Shown in pieces: positions 1-9,710 of a DNA stretch of 64,000 bases. A program made the translations under genes and the position numbers. Numbering within the stretch: the first letter of the stretch is position 1; each line of letters opens with the position of its first letter. This stretch comes from Pseudomonas sp. Au-Pse12 (GTDB lineage: Bacteria; Pseudomonadota; Gammaproteobacteria; Pseudomonadales; Pseudomonadaceae): NCBI RefSeq assembly GCF_021341665.1, contig NZ_JAJTTH010000010.1:124001-188000 (forward strand), in the 5' to 3' direction. The notes under the pieces are model-generated. The model saw only the letters and a program-made list of their open reading frames with translations, did no database searches and was not told the origin of the DNA.

Positions 1-92
1 ACCGTTACGAAAACCTCTGACATAGAGCGTTCAGCGCCCCCCGGACTGCGCATTGGCGCGGCCCGGAGGCGCGCTATACCAAAGTCTATCCC

Positions 93-748
<656 letters not shown>

Positions 749-764
749 GGCGTTCGCTGCGAAC

Positions 765-797
765 AAAAAAACGGCGCCCCGTGAGCGCCGTTTTTTT
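765..797 (+). terminator. Intrinsic terminator of nfuA
   Basis: A GC-rich hairpin (AACGGCGC, loop, GCGCCGTT) is flanked by an A-run on the left and a run of seven T on the right, starting 16 nt after the nfuA stop. The flanking A and T tracts would also let it work on the minus strand for transcription coming from cobM. Confidence 0.92.
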
Positions 798-835
798 ATG
801 CCCGCTCCCCCCCCAAAAAAAAAAGAACATCCAAT

Positions 836-891
836 GCCGGCGAACAGGCCCTTGAACCCGGTGTTGCCGGTGAGAGCGCCTGTTCGCTGGC
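836..891. repeat. REP-like inverted repeat (GCCGGCGAACAGGC type)
   Basis: GCCGGCGAACAGGC (836-849) pairs with GCCTGTTCGCTGGC (878-891), a REP/BIME-type palindrome of the kind scattered in fluorescens-group intergenic regions. On the minus strand it lies just after the cobM stop and is followed by a T-run (read from the A-run at 815-824). It may therefore act as the terminator of the cbtB-cobM operon. Confidence 0.6.
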
Positions 892-910
892 GACAGGGTG
901 GGGCGATGTT

Positions 911-1657
911 TCAGGGGCGGTAGAGGTGCGCGTGCCCAGCGCGGTACAGCGATGACTCGCTGAACGCATCCGTGGCCAGCACCCGGCCAACCAGAATCAG
1001 CGCCGTACGCCGGAAACCCTTGGCCGCAACCTTCTCGGCAATGTCCGCCAGGGTGCCCAGCGCCCAGTCCTGGTCCGGCCAGGTAGCCCGGTGCACCACG
1101 GCAATCGGGCAGTCGGCGCCGTAATGAGGCAGCAGTTCGGCGACGATCTTCTCCAGGTGATTGACCCCCAGGTGAATCGCCATGGTGGCGCCGTGGGCCG
1201 CCAGGCTGGCGAAGTCTTCACCGGCCGGCATCGAGGTCTTGTCCGCATAGCGGGTCAGGATCACGCTCTGGGACACATCCGGCAGGGTCAATTCGGCCCC
1301 CAGCAGTGCGGCGCAGGCGGCGGTGGCGGTGACTCCGGGGACGATCTCGAAGGGAATGCCCAGTTCCCGCAGGCAGCGAATCTGTTCGCCAATGGCGCCG
1401 TACAGGCTCGGGTCGCCGGAATGCACCCGGGCCACATCCTGGCCCTGGTCGTGCGCGTGCTTGATGGCCTCGATGATCTGTTCCAAGTGCAGTTCGGCGC
1501 TGTTGATCACCCGTTCCGCGCGATGCCCATCAAGCACCGCCTGGGGCACCAGCGAGCCGGCATAGATGATCACCGGGCAACGATGAATCAGGCGCTGGCC
1601 CTTGACGGTGATCAGTTCCGGGTCGCCGGGGCCGGCACCGATGAAATAGACAGTCAT
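911..1657 (-). CDS. cobM: Precorrin-4 C11-methyltransferase CobM
   Basis: A 248-aa SAM-dependent tetrapyrrole methyltransferase that methylates C-11 of precorrin-4 in aerobic cobalamin synthesis. The N-terminus VYFIGAGPGDPELITVKG is the family's SAM/precorrin motif. VHSGDPSLYGA follows near residue 80, and the C-terminal RTALILVG segment also fits the family. The start at 1657 puts the GAGPGDP motif at residues 7-13, as in homologues; the frame is open further upstream, but that extension is not family-like. It is the last gene of the minus-strand set led by cbtB, 83 nt after cobE. Confidence 0.95.
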   Translation of the reverse strand: MTVYFIGAGPGDPELITVKGQRLIHRCPVIIYAGSLVPQAVLDGHRAERVINSAELHLEQIIEAIKHAHDQGQDVARVHSGDPSLYGAIGEQIRCLRELGIPFEIVPGVTATAACAALLGAELTLPDVSQSVILTRYADKTSMPAGEDFASLAAHGATMAIHLGVNHLEKIVAELLPHYGADCPIAVVHRATWPDQDWALGTLADIAEKVAAKGFRRTALILVGRVLATDAFSESSLYRAGHAHLYRP

Positions 1658-1740
1658 GGCTGTGTCCTGTGCAAAAAAGGGCGGGAGCTGAGCGGTAGAT
1701 GAAGAGCGCTCATGTTCGAAGAGGGGAATTGTCGGCGATT

Positions 1741-2154
1741 CTACCGGGCAACGGCCAATGCCAGGGTGGCCTGGGCGCATTTTTGCCTGGGAACCCGCAG
1801 TTCGGCCGAGCCACCGGACAGCCTTTCGGCCAGGGCCAGGGCGGCACTTTCGGCGACGCCATAGCAGCCGCTGTGCTCGAAGGCGATGGGCGAACGATGG
1901 CTCAGGCGCGGGGCATAGGGGGCGAGCTGACTGCTGCTGAAGCAGGTCAGCGGCAGTTGCAGCTGTTCGGCCAGTTGCAGCAGGCCGGGCTCGTTGCGCT
2001 TGAGGTCGATGCTGGCCAGGGCCTGGATCTGCCGCGTTTGCAGGCGGTGCGCGGCCAGGACCTGGTCGAGCAGGGCGCGCAGTGTGGTCACCGGGCAGCC
2101 TTTCTGGCAGCCCAGGCCGACCACCAGGGTCGGCGCTGCGCTCACCTCGATCAT
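1741..2154 (-). CDS. cobE: Cobalamin biosynthesis protein CobE (CbiG C-terminal-like)
   Basis: A 137-aa protein matching the CobE/CbiG-C family (TLVVGLGCQKGCP near the N-terminus, then ...IDLKRNEPGLLQLAEQL... and an SSQLA segment). In the anaerobic pathway this domain belongs to CbiG. In aerobic Pseudomonas it stands alone as CobE, whose exact step in corrin ring synthesis is less settled. The start overlaps the cbtA stop by ATGA at 2151-2154, a sign of translational coupling. The frame continues upstream to 2424, but that part lies inside cbtA. Confidence 0.9.
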   Translation of the reverse strand: MIEVSAAPTLVVGLGCQKGCPVTTLRALLDQVLAAHRLQTRQIQALASIDLKRNEPGLLQLAEQLQLPLTCFSSSQLAPYAPRLSHRSPIAFEHSGCYGVAESAALALAERLSGGSAELRVPRQKCAQATLALAVAR

Positions 2155-2852
2155 GCCGGGTACTGGCCCGCGCCCTTGCGTCGGAACAGCCAGGCGCTGA
2201 TCAGCCCGAGGGCCAGCCAGAACGCCGCGTTGGTCAGCTGCGAGGCGATCTTGAACTGCGCTTCCAGTTCTTCCGGGGCCAGCATCGAATGCACGTCCGG
2301 CTGTGGCGCGCCGATCACATGGGGCACGACGAGGATGGCCGCGCCGAGGATCTTCAACAGCCAGTGCTGGGCGAACACGATCAGGGCAATACCCACGGCG
2401 GTGGACGCGGCGGTGCCGACCCACCAGATCTGCCGTTGCGCCAGGTCGGCCGCAGCGGTGCCCGGCAACTCCGGCGGCAGGCCCAGGGTTGGCGCCAGGC
2501 AGAAGGTCGCATAGCCGGCCAGGCCCCAGAGCAGGCCCTGGGACGTGCGGTTGGGCGCGCGCAGGGTATAGAGCCCGGCCAGCATCAGGGCAAAGCCCAC
2601 GGCCACCACCAGGTTGCCGCCGGTGGTCGACAGCACGCGCTGCCAGCCGTCTTCCGGTTCCCAGGCCTCGGCGTCGTGGCTGTGGCCGGCCATGGCGCCG
2701 TCGGCGTGCTCGTGGACTTCGGTCGCCGGGGCTTTTTCATAGGTTTCCGCCTGCAGAATCAGCGGGGCGACCCAGAAGCTTTGCAGCAGGGTCAGCAGCA
2801 GGGCGGCCAGCAACCCGGTGAACCCCGCGGTTTGCGCGATACGCTTGATCAT
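2151..2852 (-). CDS. cbtA: CbtA family cobalt transporter subunit
   Basis: A 233-aa integral membrane protein of the CbtA family, predicted on comparative-genomic grounds to take up cobalt with CbtB. It has a hydrophobic N-terminal segment (MIKRIAQTAGFTGLLAALLL), a His/Glu-rich stretch (HEHADGAMAGHSHDAEAWEPE) that could bind metal, and several further membrane segments. It follows cbtB by 11 nt and overlaps cobE. The cobalamin riboswitch upstream of cbtB should shut down this transporter when B12 is plentiful. The transport role is inferred from the family. Confidence 0.9.
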   Translation of the reverse strand: MIKRIAQTAGFTGLLAALLLTLLQSFWVAPLILQAETYEKAPATEVHEHADGAMAGHSHDAEAWEPEDGWQRVLSTTGGNLVVAVGFALMLAGLYTLRAPNRTSQGLLWGLAGYATFCLAPTLGLPPELPGTAAADLAQRQIWWVGTAASTAVGIALIVFAQHWLLKILGAAILVVPHVIGAPQPDVHSMLAPEELEAQFKIASQLTNAAFWLALGLISAWLFRRKGAGQYPA

Positions 2853-2863
2853 GTCGGCAGGTC

Positions 2864-3052
2864 TCAGTGGCAAGGGAAGGCGGCGCTGTGGCGGGTATCG
2901 TGGGCCGCGTTGTGCACCGCTTCGATGTGCGAGAAACCGGCGAAGTACACCAGGCAGGCGCCGAGGATCGAGGCGCCGATGGCGGCCACCAGGCGCTGGC
3001 TCAGGGTGGAGGTGCTGCTGGCGGAGTGGCTGGTGCTGCTGATGATCGACAT
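2864..3052 (-). CDS. cbtB: CbtB family cobalt transporter subunit
   Basis: A 62-aa single-span membrane protein. It has one hydrophobic segment (VAAIGASILGACLVYFAGF) and a C-terminal His motif (HIEAVHNAAHDTRHSAAFPCH) typical of CbtB, which probably contacts cobalt. The start at 3052 is preceded on the minus strand by AGGGAAG, a clear ribosome binding site. It is the first gene after the minus-strand cobalamin riboswitch and forms a tight pair with cbtA. Confidence 0.92.
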   Translation of the reverse strand: MSIISSTSHSASSTSTLSQRLVAAIGASILGACLVYFAGFSHIEAVHNAAHDTRHSAAFPCH

Positions 3053-3165
3053 GGCGCTTCCCTTTTTTGAGTATCGGCGGGTAGCGGCGCAGGAAAACCC
3101 CGCGTGACCGGCACGCAGGGTTTGCAACAGCGCCCGCCCACCGCGGGTTTGTTATGTAGGTGTTG

Positions 3166-3371
3166 CGGGCCGGTCTCCGGGCTCGCGAGGGGCAGGGGCC
3201 GAGTCATGTCGTACCGTGCCGGCAAGTGTCGCCTTCCCATGCCATGGGCACAGTGGATCTGACACTTCGCTCGCTTACCGTTGCGGGGGCAGCACCGGAC
3301 TGGCCACGGCTTTTTAGTTAAGCACGTGATTCACCGGTTTCCCGTTTCACCCTGTGAAGGGCACCCGTAAC
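3166..3371 (-). promoter_or_regulatory. Cobalamin riboswitch upstream of cbtB
   Basis: Read on the minus strand from 3371, the sequence shows the conserved cobalamin aptamer elements in order: GGTGCC..., AGGGTGAAACGGGAAACCGG, GGTGAATC, the core GCTGCCCCCGCAACGGTAAG, and near the 3' end the closing AGCCCGGAGACCGGCC. It lies about 115 nt before the cbtB start. Binding of adenosylcobalamin is expected to lower expression of cbtB-cbtA-cobE-cobM. Confidence 0.93.
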
Positions 3372-3489
3372 AAGGCGCGTAGGAAATCATGGGCGGGGCA
3401 GGGGCGTCAATTGTCGTGAACGGGGCGCTCGCCGGGCGCCGCCGGCGCATTGCCGATTGACCGTCCTCCGCGCTCTGCGTAGCCTTGCG

Positions 3490-3695
3490 CGTTCGAGGTT
3501 CTTCGGCCGGCGGTCGAAGCTAAGAAGGGAACGCGGTCGATGCCGCGGCTGCCCCCGCAACTGTGAAGGGTTTCGTTTCTGCAAGGCCACTGCCTGCGCG
3601 TCCAGAACGCCGGCGGGAAGGCGCAGCAACCGCCGGTCCGACGACTGGCAAGCCCTCAGCCAGGAGACCTGCCTCGATCCCAGATTCTCACTACA
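3490..3695 (+). promoter_or_regulatory. Cobalamin riboswitch upstream of cobW
   Basis: A second, independent cobalamin aptamer on the plus strand: GAGGTTCTTCGGCC, AAGAAGGGAACGCGGT, the core GCTGCCCCCGCAACTGTGAAG, a long variable arm, and the closing AGCCAGGAGACCTGCCT. It ends about 95 nt before the cobW start and should control cobW, cobN and chlI/chlD. The ~120 bp between the two aptamers must hold both divergent promoters; no clear -35/-10 pair could be assigned there. Confidence 0.93.
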
Positions 3696-3788
3696 ACCGG
3701 GCGGGGTGATCCGGTGGCGAAATCTCCGCGCGCCCTTGCGCCGCGGCTCTCGTCCCGTATGCCCGCCACCTTTGCCAAGGGGCATCCG

Positions 3789-4859
3789 ATGAAAACACTG
3801 GCCAAACTTCCCGTCACCATCGTCACCGGCTTCCTTGGTTCGGGTAAGACCACCTTGCTGCGGCACATGCTGGACAACGCCCAGGGCCGGCGCATCGCGG
3901 TGATCGTCAACGAGTTCGGCGAGCTGGGCATCGACGGCGAAATCCTCAAGCAATGCGCCATCGGCTGCACCGAGGAAGAGGCCAGTGGCCGGGTCTACGA
4001 ACTGGCCAACGGCTGCCTGTGCTGCACCGTGCAGGAAGAGTTCTTCCCGGTGATGCGTGAACTGGTGGCGCGCCGTGGCGACCTGGACCACATCCTTATC
4101 GAAACCTCCGGCCTGGCCCTGCCCAAGCCCCTGGTCCAGGCCTTCCAGTGGCCGGAAATCCGCAGCGCCTGCACCGTCGATGCGGTGATCACCGTGGTCG
4201 ACAGCCCGGCCGTGGCCGCCGGCACTTTCGCCGCCTTCCCCGAGCAAGTGGACGCCCAGCGCAAGCTCGACCCCAACCTGGACCACGAATCGCCGCTGCA
4301 CGAGCTGTTCGCCGACCAGCTGTCCAGCGCCGACCTGGTGATCCTCAACAAGACCGACCTGATCAACCCCGCCGACCTGGCCAAGGTGCGCCTGGAAGTG
4401 GCCGAGGAACTGCCGCCGGCGGTGAAAGTCATCGAAGCCAGCAGCGGTCGCCTGCCGCTGGACGTGCTGCTGGGCCTGGGCGCCGGTTCCGAGGAACACA
4501 TCGACGCTCGCCACAGCCACCACGACCATCACCACGACGGTGATGACGATCACGACGACCACGATCACGACGCCTTCGATTCCATCTCCATCGAACTGCC
4601 CCAGGCCGACGAAAGCCTGCTGCTGGACGCCCTGACCCAGCTGGTGGTCAAGCACGGCATCCTGCGGGTCAAGGGCTTTGCCGCGATCCCCAACAAGCCG
4701 ATGCGCCTGCTGATCCAGGGTGTGGGCACCCGCTTCGACAAGCACTTCGACCGCAAGTGGGGCGCCGATGAAGCCCGCACCACGCGCCTGGTGCTGATCG
4801 GCCAGGAACTGGATGCCGCCCAGCTCGAAGCGCAACTGCGCGCCGCGCTCAGCGTGTAA
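3789..4859 (+). CDS. cobW: CobW GTPase, cobalt metallochaperone-like
   Basis: A 356-aa G3E-family P-loop GTPase. It has a Walker A motif GFLGSGKT (residues 14-21), the metal-binding CLCC motif (76-79), an NKTD guanine-specificity motif and a C-terminal CobW_C domain. A histidine/aspartate-rich loop lies at about residues 240-262. CobW-type proteins are thought to deliver Co(II) to the CobN chelatase. The start at 3789 is chosen because AAGGGG precedes it and the P-loop then sits where the family has it; the frame is open back to 3714 without a better start. It lies 3 nt from cobN, under riboswitch control. Confidence 0.95.
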   Translation: MKTLAKLPVTIVTGFLGSGKTTLLRHMLDNAQGRRIAVIVNEFGELGIDGEILKQCAIGCTEEEASGRVYELANGCLCCTVQEEFFPVMRELVARRGDLDHILIETSGLALPKPLVQAFQWPEIRSACTVDAVITVVDSPAVAAGTFAAFPEQVDAQRKLDPNLDHESPLHELFADQLSSADLVILNKTDLINPADLAKVRLEVAEELPPAVKVIEASSGRLPLDVLLGLGAGSEEHIDARHSHHDHHHDGDDDHDDHDHDAFDSISIELPQADESLLLDALTQLVVKHGILRVKGFAAIPNKPMRLLIQGVGTRFDKHFDRKWGADEARTTRLVLIGQELDAAQLEAQLRAALSV

Positions 4860-4862
4860 GCC

Positions 4863-7800
4863 ATGCACCTGCTCAGGACCCAGCCCGGCGGTTTCGTCTC
4901 GGATGACAACATTGCCGACCTTGGACAAACCCCCGCCGAGCTGGTGATCCTGTGCAGCGGTGATTCCAGCCTGGCGCTGCTGGCGGACGCCGCCGAGCAG
5001 TTGCCCGAGGATTACCCCAGTTTTCGCCTGGCCAACCCGATGCAGGTGCAGAACCACGCCTCGGTCGACCTGTATGTCGACCAGGTGCTGCGCCACGCCA
5101 AGGTGATCCTGATTTCCCTGCACGGCGGCATTGCCTACTGGCGCTACGGCGTTGAACAGTTGGTGGCGCTGTCCCAACGTGGGGTGCAGCTGATTCTGGT
5201 GCCGGGGGACGACCGCCCGGACCCGGAGCTCAGCGACCTGAGCACGCTGCCTGCCGTCGAACGCGACCGCCTGTGGCAGTTCCTGCGCCAGGGCGGGCGG
5301 GACAACGCGCTGAATTTCTACCGTTGCCTGGCCAGCGGCCTGCTGGGGCGCGACTACCCCTGGAGCGAACCGCAGACCCTGCCACGCACGGCGATCTACC
5401 ACCCGCACAAGAGCCAGGCCGTCCTCAGCGACTGGCAAGTCGATTGGCAGCCTGGTCAAGCAGTGGCGGCGCTGCTGTTCTATCGCTCCCACTTGCAGGC
5501 GGCCAACACCGGCTTTATCGACCTGTTCTGCCAGCGTTTGCTGGCGGCGGGCCTCAACCCCTTGCCAATAGCGGTGGCCAGCCTCAAGGAGCCCGGTTGC
5601 CTGAGCCAGGTGGAGGACTGGCTGGATGAAACCGCGGCCGGGGTGATCCTCAACACCACCGGCTTTGCCCAGTCCAGCCCGGAAGCCCCGCACCTGCGGC
5701 CGTTCCGGCGCAATATCCCGGTGATCCAGGCCATTTGCGCCCAGGACAACGAGCCGGGCTGGCGCGACAGCGAGCAGGGCCTGGGCCCGCGGGACCTGGC
5801 CATGCACATCGCCTTGCCGGAACTGGACGGGCGCATCATCAGCCGACCCATCAGCTTCAAGGACCTGGCCTGGCGCAGCGAACGCAGCCAGTCGGACGTG
5901 GTGTGCTACCGCGGCCAGCCCGAACGCATGGATTTTGTCGCCGAGCTGGCGCGGCGCTGGGTCGAGCTGGGGCGCCTGGACAACGGCCACAAGCGCATTG
6001 CCCTGGTGCTGGCCAACTACCCGACCCGGGATGGGCGCATCGGCAACGGCGTCGGCCTGGACACTCCGGCGGCGGCGCTGAACATCCTCATGGCCCTGCA
6101 CGCCGAAGGCTATCCGCTACCGGCCGAGCTGCCCGCCAGCGGCACCGAGTTGATCCAGCAGTTGCTGGGCGGGGTCAGCAACGACCTGGACAGCCTCGAC
6201 CAGCGTCCGTGCCAGCAAAGCCTGGCCCTGGACGACTACGCGGCGATGTTCCAGGCCCTGCCGCCCGCCAACCGTCAGGCCGTCCTGGCGCGCTGGGGCA
6301 GCCCGCAGCAGGACCCGATGTTCCGCAACGGGCGGATGATGATCGCCGGCCTGCGCTTTGGCCTGACCTTCGTCGGCATCCAGCCGGCCCGGGGCTACCA
6401 GGTGGACCCCAGCGCGGTGTACCACGACCCGGACCTGGTGCCGCCCCACGGCTACCTGGCGTTCTACTTCTGGCTGCGCCAGGCCTACGGCGCCCACGCG
6501 CTGATCCACGTCGGCAAGCACGGCAACCTGGAGTGGCTGCCGGGCAAGGGCGTCGGCCTGTCGGAGAACTGCTGGCCGGACGCGTTGCTGGGGCCGCTGC
6601 CAAACATCTACCCGTTCATCGTCAACGACCCGGGGGAGGGCGCCCAGGCCAAGCGCCGCACCCAGGCGGTGATCATCGACCACCTGATGCCGCCGCTGAC
6701 CCGCGCCGAAACCTACGGCCCGCTGCGCAACCTGGAACTGCTGGCGGACGAATACTACGAAGCCCAACTGCTGGACCCACGGCGTGCGCGGGAGCTGCAG
6801 CGGGACATCCTGCAACTGGTGCGCGAAACCCATATCGACCGCGAGCTGCAACTGGAGGGCGCGCTCGACAGCGACACCGACGCCGCCCTCTGGCTGCCAC
6901 GGCTGGACACCTACCTGTGCGACCTCAAGGAATCGCAGATCCGCGACGGCCTGCACGTGTTCGGCGAGTCCCCCGACGGCCGCCTGCGCATCGACACCTT
7001 GCTGGCCTTGCTGCGCATTCCCCGGGGCGATGGCAAGGGCGCCCACGCCAGCCTGTTGCGGGCCCTGGCCAAGGCCTTCGGCCTGGGCTTCGATCCGCTG
7101 GACTGTGCCCTGGCCGAACCCTGGACCGGGCGCCGGCCGCAGCCGTTGCGGCAGATCAGCGATGGGCTCTGGCGCACCGCCGGCGATACGCGCGAGCGCC
7201 TGGAACTGTATGCCGCCGAGTTGATCGAGGCGGCGCTCCAGGGCCCGCTGGCGCAGCTGGATGAACCCGGCTGGGAGCCGGTGCAGAGCATTATCGAGGG
7301 CCTGCGTGAAGTGGTCGCGCCGCGCCTGGACGCCTGCGGCCCGGCGGAAATGCGCGGCCTGCTGGAGGCCCTGAACGGGCGTTTCGTTCCGGCCGGCCCC
7401 AGCGGCGCGCCCAGCCGTGGGCGCCTCGATGTGCTGCCCACCGGGCGCAATTTCTACTCGGTGGACGTGCGCAACCTGCCCACCACCACTGCCTGGCGCA
7501 TCGGTTTCCAGTCGGCCAGCCTGATCCTCGAACGCCACCTGCAAGACCACGGTGATCACCTGCTGCACCTGGGCCTGTCGGTGTGGGGCACCGCGACCAT
7601 GCGCACCGGCGGCGACGACATCGCCCAGGCCATGGCCCTGATGGGCGTGCGCCCGGTGTGGGCCACCGGCAGCCAGCGGGTCGACGATTTCGAGATCCTG
7701 CCCCTGAGCCTGCTGGACCGGCCGCGGGTCGACGTGACCCTGCGGGTGTCCGGGTTCTTCCGCGACGCCTTCGCCAACCTGATCCGCCTGTTCGACGCGG

Positions 7801-8636
7801 CGGTGCAGGCGGTGGCGGCCCTCGACGAACCCGATGACCTGAACCCGCTGGCGGCCAGGGTTCGCGCCGAGCGCGCAGCCTTGATCGCCTCCGGCCTGGA
7901 CCAGGACACCGCGGCGCGTCAGGCCGGCTGGCGGATCTTCGGCGCCAAGCCCGGGGCCTATGGCGCCGGGGTCCAGGGCGCTATCGACGGTCGCCTGTGG
8001 CAGAGCCGCGAAGACCTGGCCGAGGTCTACCTGAACTGGGGCGGCTACGCCTATGGCGGCCAGGATGAAGGCACCGCCGCCCGCGAGCAGTTCGCCTCCC
8101 GCCTGAGCCGGGTGCAGGCGGTTGTGCAGAACCAGGACAACCGCGAGCACGACCTGCTGGATTCCAACGACTACTACCAGTTCCAGGGCGGCATGCTGGC
8201 GGCGGTGGAAAGCCTCGGCGGGGCCAAGGCCGCCAGCTATCACGGCGACCACAGCCAGCCGGACCTGCCGAAGATCCGCACGCTCAAGGAGGAACTGAAC
8301 CGGGTGATCCGTTCCCGGGCGGCCAATCCGAAGTGGATCGAAGGGGTCAAGCGGCACGGCTACAAGGGCGCCTTCGAAATGGCCGCGACCCTGGACAACC
8401 TGTTCGCCTTCGACGCCACCACCGAGCTGATCGACGATCACCAGTACGCCTTGCTGGCCGATGCCTACCTGCTGGACGACTCGACCCGCGAGTTCGTCCG
8501 CCAGCATAATCCCCACGCCCTGCGCGACATGACCGAGCGCCTGCTGGAAGCCCAGCAGCGCGGCCTGTGGCAAGAGCCCGGCGAGTACCGCGAGGCCCTG
8601 GAGCACCTGTTGCTGGATATAGAAGAAGACTCCTGA
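4863..8636 (+). CDS. cobN: Cobaltochelatase large subunit CobN
   Basis: A 1257-aa CobN/BchH-family protein, full length for the family. This large subunit binds hydrogenobyrinic acid a,c-diamide and inserts cobalt with ATP-driven help from AAA+ partner subunits. Recognisable CobN blocks include HVGKHGNLEWLPGKG (about residue 550), the region around GLSVWGTATMRTGGDDIAQA, and a C-terminal YKGAFEMAATLDNLFAFDA segment. The start is 3 nt after the cobW stop with little ribosome binding site of its own, suggesting coupled translation. The long open frames antisense to it are composition artefacts. Confidence 0.96.
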   Translation: MHLLRTQPGGFVSDDNIADLGQTPAELVILCSGDSSLALLADAAEQLPEDYPSFRLANPMQVQNHASVDLYVDQVLRHAKVILISLHGGIAYWRYGVEQLVALSQRGVQLILVPGDDRPDPELSDLSTLPAVERDRLWQFLRQGGRDNALNFYRCLASGLLGRDYPWSEPQTLPRTAIYHPHKSQAVLSDWQVDWQPGQAVAALLFYRSHLQAANTGFIDLFCQRLLAAGLNPLPIAVASLKEPGCLSQVEDWLDETAAGVILNTTGFAQSSPEAPHLRPFRRNIPVIQAICAQDNEPGWRDSEQGLGPRDLAMHIALPELDGRIISRPISFKDLAWRSERSQSDVVCYRGQPERMDFVAELARRWVELGRLDNGHKRIALVLANYPTRDGRIGNGVGLDTPAAALNILMALHAEGYPLPAELPASGTELIQQLLGGVSNDLDSLDQRPCQQSLALDDYAAMFQALPPANRQAVLARWGSPQQDPMFRNGRMMIAGLRFGLTFVGIQPARGYQVDPSAVYHDPDLVPPHGYLAFYFWLRQAYGAHALIHVGKHGNLEWLPGKGVGLSENCWPDALLGPLPNIYPFIVNDPGEGAQAKRRTQAVIIDHLMPPLTRAETYGPLRNLELLADEYYEAQLLDPRRARELQRDILQLVRETHIDRELQLEGALDSDTDAALWLPRLDTYLCDLKESQIRDGLHVFGESPDGRLRIDTLLALLRIPRGDGKGAHASLLRALAKAFGLGFDPLDCALAEPWTGRRPQPLRQISDGLWRTAGDTRERLELYAAELIEAALQGPLAQLDEPGWEPVQSIIEGLREVVAPRLDACGPAEMRGLLEALNGRFVPAGPSGAPSRGRLDVLPTGRNFYSVDVRNLPTTTAWRIGFQSASLILERHLQDHGDHLLHLGLSVWGTATMRTGGDDIAQAMALMGVRPVWATGSQRVDDFEILPLSLLDRPRVDVTLRVSGFFRDAFANLIRLFDAAVQAVAALDEPDDLNPLAARVRAERAALIASGLDQDTAARQAGWRIFGAKPGAYGAGVQGAIDGRLWQSREDLAEVYLNWGGYAYGGQDEGTAAREQFASRLSRVQAVVQNQDNREHDLLDSNDYYQFQGGMLAAVESLGGAKAASYHGDHSQPDLPKIRTLKEELNRVIRSRAANPKWIEGVKRHGYKGAFEMAATLDNLFAFDATTELIDDHQYALLADAYLLDDSTREFVRQHNPHALRDMTERLLEAQQRGLWQEPGEYREALEHLLLDIEEDS

Positions 8637-8702
8637 CCCGGCGCAGATCGCGAGCAAGCGTTCCCCCAGACACCACCGACCCGACCCAAGCGAGCCCCCG
8701 AC

Positions 8703-9710
8703 ATGAGCGACACCCCCCATTTCCCGCTGTCCGCCGTGGTCGGCGCCGAAGCGCTGAAACTGGCCCTGTGCCTGACCGCCATTGACCCGAAGATCGGCGG
8801 CGTGCTGATCGAGGGCCCGCGTGGCATGGCCAAGTCGACCCTGGCCCGGGGCCTGGCGGATCTTCTGGCCAGCGGGCAGTTCGTCACCTTGCCCCTGGGC
8901 GCCAGCGAAGAGCGCCTGGTGGGCACCCTGGACCTGGACGCCGCCCTGGGTGAAGGCCGGGCGCAGTTTTCCCCCGGCGTGCTGGCCAAGGCCGACGGCG
9001 GGGTGCTCTACGTCGATGAAGTCAACCTGCTGCCCGATCACCTGGTGGACCTGCTGCTGGACGTGGCCGCCAGCGGCACCAACCTGATCGAGCGCGACGG
9101 CATTTCTCACCGCCATTCGGCGAAGTTCGTGCTGATTGGCACCATGAACCCGGAAGAGGGCGAACTGCGCCCGCAACTGCTGGACCGCTTCGGCCTCAAC
9201 GTCGCCTTGAGCGGCCAGCCGGCACCCGAAGAACGCGGGCAGATCATCCGCCGCCGGCTGGATTTCGACAGCGATCCTGAGGGGTTCTGTGCCCAGTGGG
9301 CCCCGGCCCAGGCGGTTTTGCGCGAGCGTTGCCAGCAGGCGCGGGCGGCCCTGGCCAGCATCCCGCTGGACGACCAGGCCCTGGCGCTGATCACCGAGCG
9401 CTGCTTTGCCGCTGCGGTGGACGGCCTGCGCGCCGACCTGGTCTGGCTGCGCGCGGCCCGGGCCCACGCCGCCTGGCGCGGTGCTCCGGCGATTGCCGAG
9501 GAAGATGTCGACGCCGTGGCCGAGTTCGCCTTGCGCCATCGGCGCCGGGAGACTGCGCCCAGCGCGCCGCCATCGGGGCCAAGCCCCCAGACGCCGGCAT
9601 CCGCCAACGCCAACCCCAGCGAAGGCCAGGGCCAATGGGGCGAAATGCCGGCCCAGGCCTTGCCCACCGGCGCCCGTCGAGAAGTGCCCAGCTGGCCAAA
9701 AAAGCCCTAG
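8703..9710 (+). CDS. chlI: ChlI-like AAA+ ATPase, small cobaltochelatase subunit (zero-frame product)
   Basis: A 335-aa Mg-chelatase-ChlI-type AAA+ ATPase. It has Walker A GPRGMAKS (about residues 39-46), Walker B VLYVDEVNLL (about 101-110), sensor segments near GTMNPEEGELRPQLLDRFGL and a C-terminal helical lid followed by a Pro/Ala/Ser-rich linker (about residues 280-330). The zero-frame product stops at TAG 9708-9710, two codons after an A AAA AAG slippery site. The AAA+ module would power CobN. In chlorophyll-free Pseudomonas a role in cobalt rather than magnesium insertion is the sensible reading, supported by position after cobW and cobN. Confidence 0.9.
   Translation: MSDTPHFPLSAVVGAEALKLALCLTAIDPKIGGVLIEGPRGMAKSTLARGLADLLASGQFVTLPLGASEERLVGTLDLDAALGEGRAQFSPGVLAKADGGVLYVDEVNLLPDHLVDLLLDVAASGTNLIERDGISHRHSAKFVLIGTMNPEEGELRPQLLDRFGLNVALSGQPAPEERGQIIRRRLDFDSDPEGFCAQWAPAQAVLRERCQQARAALASIPLDDQALALITERCFAAAVDGLRADLVWLRAARAHAAWRGAPAIAEEDVDAVAEFALRHRRRETAPSAPPSGPSPQTPASANANPSEGQGQWGEMPAQALPTGARREVPSWPKKP

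Noticed and set aside
805-825. C8 then A10 homopolymer as a slippage or phase-variation tract
   Set aside because: It is intergenic between two convergent genes and has no reading frame to switch. A terminator role for the A/T part is enough explanation.
3387-9635. Very long open frames on the minus strand opposite cobW, cobN and chlI (900 to 1170 codons)
   Set aside because: They mirror the codon pattern of well-recognised genes on the plus strand, are rich in Ala, Gly, Gln, Val and Arg without domains, and have no ribosome binding sites. They are a by-product of high GC.
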